From a virus: 21,567 nucleotides of DNA. How positions within the stretch are numbered: position 1 is the stretch's first letter; every line of letters begins with the position of its first letter. Shown one piece after another: positions 8,184-13,089 of this stretch. The position numbers and the translations under genes are program-made. Under the pieces are notes generated by a model. That model searched no databases, was not told where the DNA came from, and worked only from the letters and a program-made list of their open reading frames with translations. Location of the stretch: positions 1-21,567 of the IMG/VR virus record IMGVR_UViG_3300008954_000321; one strand, written 5' to 3'.

Positions 8184-8553
8184 TTGGTCGCCATCCTTTT
8201 AGCCATCTATCTTCGCGCTGCTGTACATACTGAAAATAGCATTTCTCGCAACATTCAAATTTTACCATGCAAACATTATCCATAGATTTTTTGGGATAAC
8301 TCCCGCAAACTGGGCATGTCTGGGTCGGCTCTCTATTAAGTAGTTTTTTTGATACCTTTATACCATTAATATCGATTTTCTCAACAGAGTCTTCGTTTTG
8401 TTTCGCTTTCTGGTACAATTCTTTCATCTGTTGGAGATAGTCTCTCTCTTTATTCTGATCCCAATTTGCCTTTGGATTTTGAATAGTCTCGTCGCCGTAT
8501 TTTTCAGCTATAGCTTTCTCAACAGCAGCAATTTGATCATAGTTTTTATTCAT
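8164..8553 (-). CDS. Zinc-ribbon protein
   Basis: The product is 129 residues. The N-terminal two-thirds is a charged helical region (MNKNYDQIAAVEKAIAEKYG, then RDYLQQMKELYQKAK). The C-terminal part is a compact zinc ribbon: CPVC at 80-83 and CCEKC at 101-105, separated by 17 residues. The end has the pattern YFQYVQQREDRWLKGWRP. Four cysteines arranged as two C-x2-C pairs predict one structural zinc. Similar proteins are familiar from marine phages, as far as I recall, but no substrate or partner is known to me. It is coupled at both ends: an ATGA overlap with the upstream gene and a 20-base overlap downstream. The domain call is sound; any role in transcription, DNA or virion assembly would be a guess. 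Confidence 0.8.
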   Translation of the reverse strand: MNKNYDQIAAVEKAIAEKYGDETIQNPKANWDQNKERDYLQQMKELYQKAKQNEDSVEKIDINGIKVSKKLLNREPTQTCPVCGSYPKKSMDNVCMVKFECCEKCYFQYVQQREDRWLKGWRPNEDNEK

Positions 8554-8966
8554 TTTAAGGCCCTATATACGCCATAGGAGCTTGCAGTACCAATAAGGAT
8601 CCCACCAGCAAAATATAGCCATTTGTGCCGGGGCGAAGTTTTTTTTAGTGCATTAGCAAGAAAGTCAATCTCTTTGTCTTTCTGTATTATAAACAAATCA
8701 TACTCATCTGTTAAAGACTTATGTTCTATTCTTAAATTTTCTAATTTAAAATCATATTCTTCTTTCTGAATTTTTAATTCATAGTCTGTTCGTATATCGC
8801 ACGAATACTTGAATATATCATAATCGGACATTATTTTAGAAATAGCATGTTCGTCAAACAAAACACCTGCGAACGGGGCCGGGGCCTTGTATTCCAGTAT
8901 GGAAAATTTGGCGGCCTCGGTTGCATTGGCCGAAAGGCTAAACATTAGTAAAAGTTTAAGGAACAT
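8550..8966 (-). CDS. Secreted coiled-coil protein with C-terminal membrane anchor (spanin-like topology)
   Basis: I start the gene at the ATG at 8966; the frame continues to a TTG at 8978 that lacks a ribosome site. The 138-residue product has a signal peptide (MFLKLLLMFSLSANA, with an A-N-A cleavage pattern), a segment APAPFAGVLFDEHAISKI, a long charged coiled coil (about residues 60-108) and a C-terminal membrane helix followed by basic residues (WLYFAGGILIGTASSYGVYRALK, given in two parts: WLYFAGGILIGTA and SSYGVYRALK). A unimolecular spanin has this topology, but it also needs an N-terminal lipobox cysteine, and there is none. The gene overlaps the i-spanin-like gene by 11 bases. A role in the last step of lysis, bridging periplasm and membranes, is possible but unproven. 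Confidence 0.72.
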   Translation of the reverse strand: MFLKLLLMFSLSANATEAAKFSILEYKAPAPFAGVLFDEHAISKIMSDYDIFKYSCDIRTDYELKIQKEEYDFKLENLRIEHKSLTDEYDLFIIQKDKEIDFLANALKKTSPRHKWLYFAGGILIGTASSYGVYRALK

Positions 8967-9339
8967 ATTGAATACCAAAAGTTTGTTCTATATCTTTAAT
9001 TAGCTGTTCTCGGTCGTTGTTAAATTTGTTTCTGTATTCATCCTTCTTATCTTCCCTTAACCGCTCAATCATCCCAAGCGCATCTTCATAGTCTTCTTCA
9101 ATCGCTGCGATTGACTCTAGGTGACTTTCCATTAGCTTTTGTTTTTCACGAAGCTCTTGCTTGTGAATTTCCTTTAAGCCATCAATTTGTGCCTGATGTG
9201 ACTCATTTTGCGATTCGTATGCTTGCTGCATTAGATGATAGTCATATCTACTTTTCAATGCTACAACTGCCGACAACAACAATATTAACAACACTTTCCA
9301 ATTTTTAAGAGCAAAATCAAGAATCTTTGCTTTAATCAT
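8956..9339 (-). CDS. Putative inner-membrane spanin-like protein
   Basis: This protein has 127 residues from the ATG at 9339, which has GAGG five bases upstream. An ATG further upstream at 9369 would overlap the holin-like gene more deeply. It has a short basic N-terminus, one membrane helix (about residues 15-30, WKVLLILLLSAVVAL) and then a charged coiled coil to the end. This is the layout of an inner-membrane spanin, an N-terminal anchor with a periplasmic coiled-coil rod, which helps disrupt the outer membrane in Gram-negative hosts. The position between a holin-like gene and a secreted coiled-coil gene supports this. Coiled-coil membrane proteins are not unique to lysis, and no endolysin is seen nearby, so the call is tentative. 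Confidence 0.6.
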   Translation of the reverse strand: MIKAKILDFALKNWKVLLILLLSAVVALKSRYDYHLMQQAYESQNESHQAQIDGLKEIHKQELREKQKLMESHLESIAAIEEDYEDALGMIERLREDKKDEYRNKFNNDREQLIKDIEQTFGIQYVP

Positions 9340-9532
9340 TATAACCTCGTAATCTTGCAATACCATCAATAACCGTCTGGCCGCCGATATAGATTGCTGA
9401 AATGATTACCCAATCTTCGCTAGTTACGTGCCCAGCGAGTGTAAGGCCGGTGGCTGTTAACCATACCATTAACTTGCGGGATGTAAGTTTTGCCAGCCAT
9501 GTGTCCATAAATGCTTGTGCTTTAGCCATCAT
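9332..9532 (-). CDS. Putative holin-like small membrane protein
   Basis: This 66-residue protein has an amphipathic N-terminus with a basic segment (TSRKLM), a first hydrophobic helix (about 23-37, MVWLTATGLTLAGHV), a short charged turn (TSEDW) and a second hydrophobic helix (about 41-57, VIISAIYIGGQTVIDGI), then a charged tail RLRGYND. Two short membrane helices in a protein of this size, next to spanin-like genes, fit a class II holin, which makes the pore that starts lysis. The start has GGAG at suitable distance, and the alternative Met2 would be just as good. Small two-helix phage membrane proteins have other roles too, so this is a topology-based call. Confidence 0.5.
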   Translation of the reverse strand: MMAKAQAFMDTWLAKLTSRKLMVWLTATGLTLAGHVTSEDWVIISAIYIGGQTVIDGIARLRGYND

Positions 9533-9554
9533 TGTTTTCTCCGTTTCTCAACTC

Positions 9555-9583
9555 CACCTGAGTTCACTTTGTCTGGTCAGGTG
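9555..9583. repeat. Inverted repeat between the 59-residue gene and the holin-like gene
   Basis: CACCTGA at 9555-9561 is the exact reverse complement of TCAGGTG at 9577-9583, with a 15-base loop. In the minus-strand transcript the stem includes the stop codon of the 59-residue gene and ends 22 bases before the holin-like start. No run of T follows, so it does not look like an intrinsic terminator. It may act as an RNA hairpin for processing or for tuning holin translation, or be chance. Confidence 0.35.
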
Positions 9584-9756
9584 TCTTCTTCTGCCAAAAA
9601 ATTATTTAATTCTTTTTTTACCATTTCTTCGACAGAGTATAGTTTGCTCATGTACTTCTCTGCGGCTTTTTCATTGTCAGAGCAGCCTTTCTTTTTACCA
9701 CGAGAGCCGTCCGGCTTTTTCTTATATACACATTTACCGGAACGCATGTAGGGCAT
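9577..9756 (-). CDS. Small basic protein of 59 residues
   Basis: A short frame starts with ATG at 9756, directly after the TAA of the upstream gene, with GAGG nine bases in front. It encodes MPYMRSGKCVYKKKPDGS, a basic stretch RGKKKGCSDNEKA, then a helical acidic end KKELNNFLAEEDT. The pattern GKCVYKK, a Gly/Lys loop and GCSD recalls a family of very small proteins I associate with marine phages, whose function is unknown to me. The two cysteines (9 and 25) could pair or bind metal. It fills the space between two other genes with the usual tight spacing, which supports it as real. Confidence 0.72.
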   Translation of the reverse strand: MPYMRSGKCVYKKKPDGSRGKKKGCSDNEKAAEKYMSKLYSVEEMVKKELNNFLAEEDT

Positions 9757-10062
9757 TTACTTAAGCCTCGCCAATTTAGGCGCCATTTCTGGATGTTCAG
9801 CTTTAAACTGGGGTATTGAAGCCTTGATGTTCTCAATATTGGCGGGGCCATCGTACCATGCGAAGAAAATTGAGGCCATATTGTATCTAACAACCCATCT
9901 CTTTTGAATTCCAGCTTCAATACACAGATTTGTAAATATTTCGGCGACGTCGCCATCATCTTCCTCTACGACCACAAGGGTTGGCTTATGCGGAACATCA
10001 CAGCAGCCATCCGCACTCGGAGTAATAAACCAATTCCAAAGTTGTTTTAATAAATTCATCAT
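9757..10062 (-). CDS. Hypothetical protein, 101 residues
   Basis: I do not recognise this protein. It begins MMNLLKQLWNWFITP (AGGAG lies three bases before the first ATG and six before the second, so Met2 may be the true start). It then has a DGCCDVPHKPT segment, a strand-like run TLVVVEEDDGDV, a helix, and a C-terminal helical part ending KLARLK. A membrane-surface helix at the N-terminus is possible because of its Trp and Leu content. There is no clear transmembrane segment or catalytic motif. It follows the ParB-like gene by six bases and is joined to the 59-residue gene as TAAATG. Confidence 0.62.
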   Translation of the reverse strand: MMNLLKQLWNWFITPSADGCCDVPHKPTLVVVEEDDGDVAEIFTNLCIEAGIQKRWVVRYNMASIFFAWYDGPANIENIKASIPQFKAEHPEMAPKLARLK

Positions 10063-10064
10063 AA

Positions 10065-10088
10065 TCTCCTATGTTGCTAATCCATTCA
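10065..10088 (-). repeat. 24-bp direct repeat, copy 1
   Basis: This is identical at all 24 positions to 11489-11512 and differs from it in the next base on each side. On the minus strand it contains the codons for Asn-Gly-Leu-Ala-Thr, the TAG stop and the AGGAGA ribosome site of the following gene. The two host genes, ParB-like and FtsZ-like, therefore end in the same five residues although the rest of them is unrelated. Confidence 0.9.
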
Positions 10089-10710
10089 GGCTTCTTTTCA
10101 GTTCGTTCAGTGAAAAGTTTTCAAATCTTTCTTCTTTGGTGGGCAAAAGCCAACCATCAGCACCAGAATACCAATTAATTTCGCAATAGCAAGATGTCTC
10201 GCCATTTTGAATAAATTCAACCAATCTATGGAGCCCATCTACAACTAAGAATTTTTGCTCTTCTTCGATCCAGTTTACTTTAATTGGTCCTTGTGTTTGG
10301 CTACGAACCCCATCAAGAATATCCTTGTAAGCCCCGACAATTCCTTCTTCTAAATTTCCAGCCTCAATTATTAAGTGATCAAAACTAATTTTTGCTTCGC
10401 CCAATGCGCCAAACAATGCTTTAAGTTGTGTTTGCAAAGCAGCAAGTGTCGCTTGTATTTTTTGTCCCGACGCTTTCACCGCGGCAGGATTAACTCCTTG
10501 TTGTGGCGCCGCTTTTTTTGCTGGTACCTTCCGGGTGAAGTTGAGATCATGAGGGCCTGGCTGCGCAGTTGCCGGCTGCGGGGCACGTTGCGGGGTGGCT
10601 TGGACTTTACGAGTACTGCCGAAAGGATCTTTCTCTTCCTTAACAATCTCTGTCTTCTCGTCCATAAAATAACGAGGATCAATAAATTTCTTGTTTTTTC
10701 TTATAGCCAT
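10069..10710 (-). CDS. ParB/sulfiredoxin-fold-like protein
   Basis: This 213-residue protein starts MAIRKNKKFIDPRYFMDE, followed by a Pro/Ala/Gln-rich linker (about 28-78) and an Ala-rich helix (about 79-106). The C-terminal domain (about 110-190) has the segment GPIKVNWIEEEQKFLVVDGL, then HRLVEFIQNGE and CYCEINWY. The pattern of strand, LVVDGLHRL, helix, then a strand with C-x-[IV] matches ParB/Srx-type domains, where D-G-x-H-R sits in the nucleotide-binding core. Possible roles include a CTPase-like switch, a nuclease or a kinase-like enzyme, and I cannot choose among them. The [IF]DPRYF N-terminus seems to recur in proteins of marine phages, as far as I recall, and may be a third tag type. 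It ends in NGLAT, shared with the FtsZ-like protein. Confidence 0.72.
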   Translation of the reverse strand: MAIRKNKKFIDPRYFMDEKTEIVKEEKDPFGSTRKVQATPQRAPQPATAQPGPHDLNFTRKVPAKKAAPQQGVNPAAVKASGQKIQATLAALQTQLKALFGALGEAKISFDHLIIEAGNLEEGIVGAYKDILDGVRSQTQGPIKVNWIEEEQKFLVVDGLHRLVEFIQNGETSCYCEINWYSGADGWLLPTKEERFENFSLNELKRSLNGLAT

Positions 10711-10722
10711 TATAATCTCCTT

Positions 10723-11235
10723 TTAATAGCCTGCATCGTATGGTGATTCGTCGCCATACCAATCGTGTGAGCCATGTATATCTTGACCTGTTTCGTCTGC
10801 TAACTCTTTGTACATCTCTTCTGTGTCATTATACATTGACACTTTGCCGTCTTGGTGCTTTACTATAATAGAAGGCTTTCCATCGCTAGCAATCTCGACG
10901 AAGGCTTCGACATTAAACTTGTCAGCCAAGTCTTGTACCTCTTCGTCCCTAATTTCTTCGGGGCTCATGTAATCTTCGCCGGTGTCAATATCGGCAACAG
11001 CACGACCGGGAACGTATGCTGCTTCGTCTAAGTCTTGTTTAGCGCTTTCCATCTCATCCTTGTGGCGATCAAGCCAACGCTCAGCTTCTTCATCAGAAAG
11101 ATCAGTAGTTAAACTCTTTAGTGCTTCCTTGGCACTTAGTCCTGTTTTCTTCATTTTTTTAACGACATGATGGGTTGAATGCGGCACGGCGCCTTCGTTT
11201 AGATGCTTTCGCCAATTTTCAAATATTAGTTTCAT
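10723..11235 (-). CDS. Acidic protein with a type-B N-terminal tag
   Basis: The protein has 170 residues and begins MKLIFENWRKHLNEGAV, with Leu-Asn-Glu at positions 12-14 followed by Gly-Ala. This is close in style to T4 internal-protein targeting sequences, which end in Ile-Ala-Glu-Ala. A basic stretch HHVVKKMKKTG follows, then a helical acidic part with DLSDEEAERWLDRHKDEME, a Ser/Pro/Glu-rich acidic linker and a small C-terminal segment with VEAFVEIASDGKPSIIVKHQ. The end is rich in Asp, Gly and Tyr. No family is recognised. If cleaved at Glu14, the mature protein would be 156 residues. The gene sits in the run of tagged genes. Confidence 0.72.
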   Translation of the reverse strand: MKLIFENWRKHLNEGAVPHSTHHVVKKMKKTGLSAKEALKSLTTDLSDEEAERWLDRHKDEMESAKQDLDEAAYVPGRAVADIDTGEDYMSPEEIRDEEVQDLADKFNVEAFVEIASDGKPSIIVKHQDGKVSMYNDTEEMYKELADETGQDIHGSHDWYGDESPYDAGY

Positions 11236-11242
11236 GTTGCTC

Positions 11243-11482
11243 TTATATCAAACCTTCATCGCGCAATATGTCTAAATCGCCGCGATCCAACTGAGCAGTC
11301 ACCGCAAAAGTTTGTCCGTTAGGCAAAACTAAATCAAGCGTCAAGTTACCGCTCATGTTAATAACGACATCACCTTGAGCACTTGCAACCAGTGATCCTC
11401 CGTGACGAGCCTTTCCAGTCATATCAAGTTCGCTCAATTCTTTTTTTATTATTTCTTTAAGTTGGGATTTACTTAGTTTCAT
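11243..11482 (-). CDS. Small tagged protein with a beta-rich C-terminus
   Basis: This 79-residue protein starts MKLSKSQLKEIIKKELSEL (type-A tag). Here the Leu/Ile-x-Glu triplet is shifted: Leu16-Ser17-Glu18. After the tag comes a Gly/His loop (GKARHGGSLVASAQGD), strand-like segments DVVINMSGNLTLDLVLPNG and TFAVTAQLDRGDLD, and a short end. The fold after the tag looks like a small beta domain. No motif is recognised. AGGAG precedes the start, and that ribosome site lies in the 24-bp repeat. The protein is a good candidate for a small internal head cargo, by inference from the tag. Confidence 0.72.
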   Translation of the reverse strand: MKLSKSQLKEIIKKELSELDMTGKARHGGSLVASAQGDVVINMSGNLTLDLVLPNGQTFAVTAQLDRGDLDILRDEGLI

Positions 11483-11488
11483 CTTGGT

Positions 11489-11512
11489 TCTCCTATGTTG
11501 CTAATCCATTCA
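11489..11512 (-). repeat. 24-bp direct repeat, copy 2
   Basis: This is identical to 10065-10088. On the minus strand it holds the last five codons and stop of the FtsZ-like gene plus the ribosome site of the 79-residue tagged gene. It is most simply explained by a short recombination or gene-insertion event between the two gene ends. Confidence 0.9.
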
Positions 11513-12632
11513 TACTTAGTATCGCAATCAATCCGGGCACATTCTTTCTGACATAAACGCCAGAGAAAAGTGTCTCGCACCGACCGCCGACATAAGCGAT
11601 TGCCGACTCAATATTCTTGCTGACTTTTGGATCAGCCACCATCTCTTCCGACACAACCAGCACTAACGAGCCGGCCTTTGCCTTTCCCTTGGGGGGAGGA
11701 CATGCAGAACGATTCATGCAGTTATGTAGGATCACCGATCCAAGCTTTCCAGTATTTGGATCCTTAATCATGGTTGAGCCTAAGAAGGCACGACCGTCAT
11801 TGCCCAAGCATGTTTCCAGATCTTTACTATCAAAAGATTGGATCGGTGAATCCTCGGTGGAGAGTTTTAACACTTGGGCAAGTGACTTAGCAAAAGTTGT
11901 GTTGGCGACAGGATACATGCCGAGCATGCCGATTCTGCCGCGAAGTAAGCGTGTGGCTCGTTCGTTGTCGAGAACGATATGCGGATACTTGGCAACATCG
12001 TTTGCCAGCGTCAACGCATTACGAGCGATTGTGGGGTTAAGATTTTCTTGTGCTGTCGGCCATGAGACTATGTAAACGACCTTGCCGCTCGACTGCACAG
12101 AGCGCATGTAACGCTCAAAGACAGGGTGCAGAGCGGTAACACTACTACCGGTGCCACCGCCACCACCAGCAAGGACGAACAACCAATCAACCTTACCGAG
12201 TTTGATACGCAGGGCATCTTCAACAATCGCACCATTTTGACTTAAAACCTCTTTTCCATATTCTACGTTTTTTCCAATCCCGTCTGAGTCGGGGATGAGG
12301 ACAACGTGATCCTCTTCTACATTCTTAGGAATGTCTTTACCTGTTGAATTTACGAGTAGCGTCTTATTGAAACCAAGTTCAATAAACGCATTCGCCATTT
12401 TGTTGCCTCCACCGCCAACACCGACAAAACCAACATTGATAGATGAGGGGGCGGTATTCTCGGGAAGAAGATCTTCGTCAGAGTATTCCATCTGTAATCC
12501 GAAGTCCTCAACCATACCGAAGTCTTCTGCTTCTACTGATTCGTGGTAGCTGTCTTTTTCCTGCGCGAACGCGGGAGGTGGTTCTGCGGGAGGCAGAAAA
12601 TCAAATTCGTTGTTATCGTTTTCGTCTGACAT
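11493..12632 (-). CDS. FtsZ/tubulin-like GTPase
   Basis: This 379-residue protein belongs to the tubulin/FtsZ superfamily of GTP-driven filament proteins. Residues 1-63 form an acidic, Pro-rich, probably disordered extension. The GTPase domain then shows an N-terminal strand and glycine loop, INVGFVGVGGGGNKMANAF (65-83), and the tubulin signature loop AGGGGGTGSS (155-164). A T7-loop-like segment SFDSKDLETCLGNDGRAFLG follows (266-285), keeping both aspartates (D268, D271) needed for catalysis at the filament interface. The C-terminal domain runs to about 370 with no long FtsZ-type tail. Phage tubulins are known (PhuZ in nucleus-forming jumbo phages; TubZ in phage-plasmids). It is not clear which this is closest to. 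Genes for tagged proteins flank it on both sides. Roles may include placing the phage DNA or heads in the cell or blocking host FtsZ. Confidence 0.88.
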   Translation of the reverse strand: MSDENDNNEFDFLPPAEPPPAFAQEKDSYHESVEAEDFGMVEDFGLQMEYSDEDLLPENTAPSSINVGFVGVGGGGNKMANAFIELGFNKTLLVNSTGKDIPKNVEEDHVVLIPDSDGIGKNVEYGKEVLSQNGAIVEDALRIKLGKVDWLFVLAGGGGGTGSSVTALHPVFERYMRSVQSSGKVVYIVSWPTAQENLNPTIARNALTLANDVAKYPHIVLDNERATRLLRGRIGMLGMYPVANTTFAKSLAQVLKLSTEDSPIQSFDSKDLETCLGNDGRAFLGSTMIKDPNTGKLGSVILHNCMNRSACPPPKGKAKAGSLVLVVSEEMVADPKVSKNIESAIAYVGGRCETLFSGVYVRKNVPGLIAILSMNGLAT

Positions 12633-12640
12633 AATAATTC

Positions 12641-13078
12641 CTAATTGTTAAACGACTGATATATCAATATACCAAGTGCAGCCGCCATCAAACCTGCCGC
12701 GGCTGGGATACCGAGAGTTGTTGCCGCGCCCACTGCACCGGCACCGACCATACCTATTTTACCCATGGCGATCATGCCTCCGGTTGCCGATGCTATGCCC
12801 ATGGCGCCTGCAGCAGCAGGTAAGCTTGCACCGACCATATCGCTGTGTTTCTGTTCTGCACTTTTATATTCTTGCATCGTGCCTTGCGCGTCTTGGACCG
12901 CTGCTTGGACTTCTGGGTCTTGTTTTGCTTTGTTTACAAAATCCATAACGGCAGGGCTTTGGGATAAGGCTTGTGCAAGCTGTTCTGCTTGTGCCATCTT
13001 ATCCCCACCTTGTTCCTGCATGGTTGCTTCTATCTCTTCCTTAATAATGTTCTTAAGTTGTCTCTTGGTTACTTTCAT
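12641..13078 (-). CDS. Tagged protein with a glycine-rich hydrophobic C-terminus
   Basis: This 145-residue protein begins MKVTKRQLKNIIKEEIEA (type-A tag, Ile-Lys-Glu at 12-14). A hydrophilic helical part rich in Gln and Ala follows (about 20-82). The last 60 residues are strongly hydrophobic and rich in Gly and Ala: GAMGIASATGGMIAMGKIGM and VGAGAVGAATTLGIPAAAG, ending AALGILIYQSFNN. Small residues every few positions resemble glycine-zipper or pore-forming helices. With a head-targeting tag and a membrane-active end, it is a good candidate for a protein that is injected with the DNA and inserts into the host membrane. A simple membrane anchor is the alternative. AGGAG lies upstream of the start. 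Confidence 0.75.
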   Translation of the reverse strand: MKVTKRQLKNIIKEEIEATMQEQGGDKMAQAEQLAQALSQSPAVMDFVNKAKQDPEVQAAVQDAQGTMQEYKSAEQKHSDMVGASLPAAAGAMGIASATGGMIAMGKIGMVGAGAVGAATTLGIPAAAGLMAAALGILIYQSFNN

Positions 13079-13089
13079 TTTAAAATCTC

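Noticed and set aside
9648-9959. A 103-codon minus-strand frame
   Set aside because: It overlaps two better-supported genes (9577-9756 and 9757-10062) in another frame and has no fitting ribosome site or spacing.
11617-12075. A 152-codon plus-strand frame
   Set aside because: It is opposite the FtsZ-like gene, which explains the open frame; all accepted genes here run on the minus strand.
11493-12632. A complete plasmid-type partition system (tubulin, adaptor and centromere)
   Set aside because: No array of repeated binding sites and no clear helix-turn-helix adaptor is seen next to the tubulin-like gene; the ParB-like domain alone is not enough.
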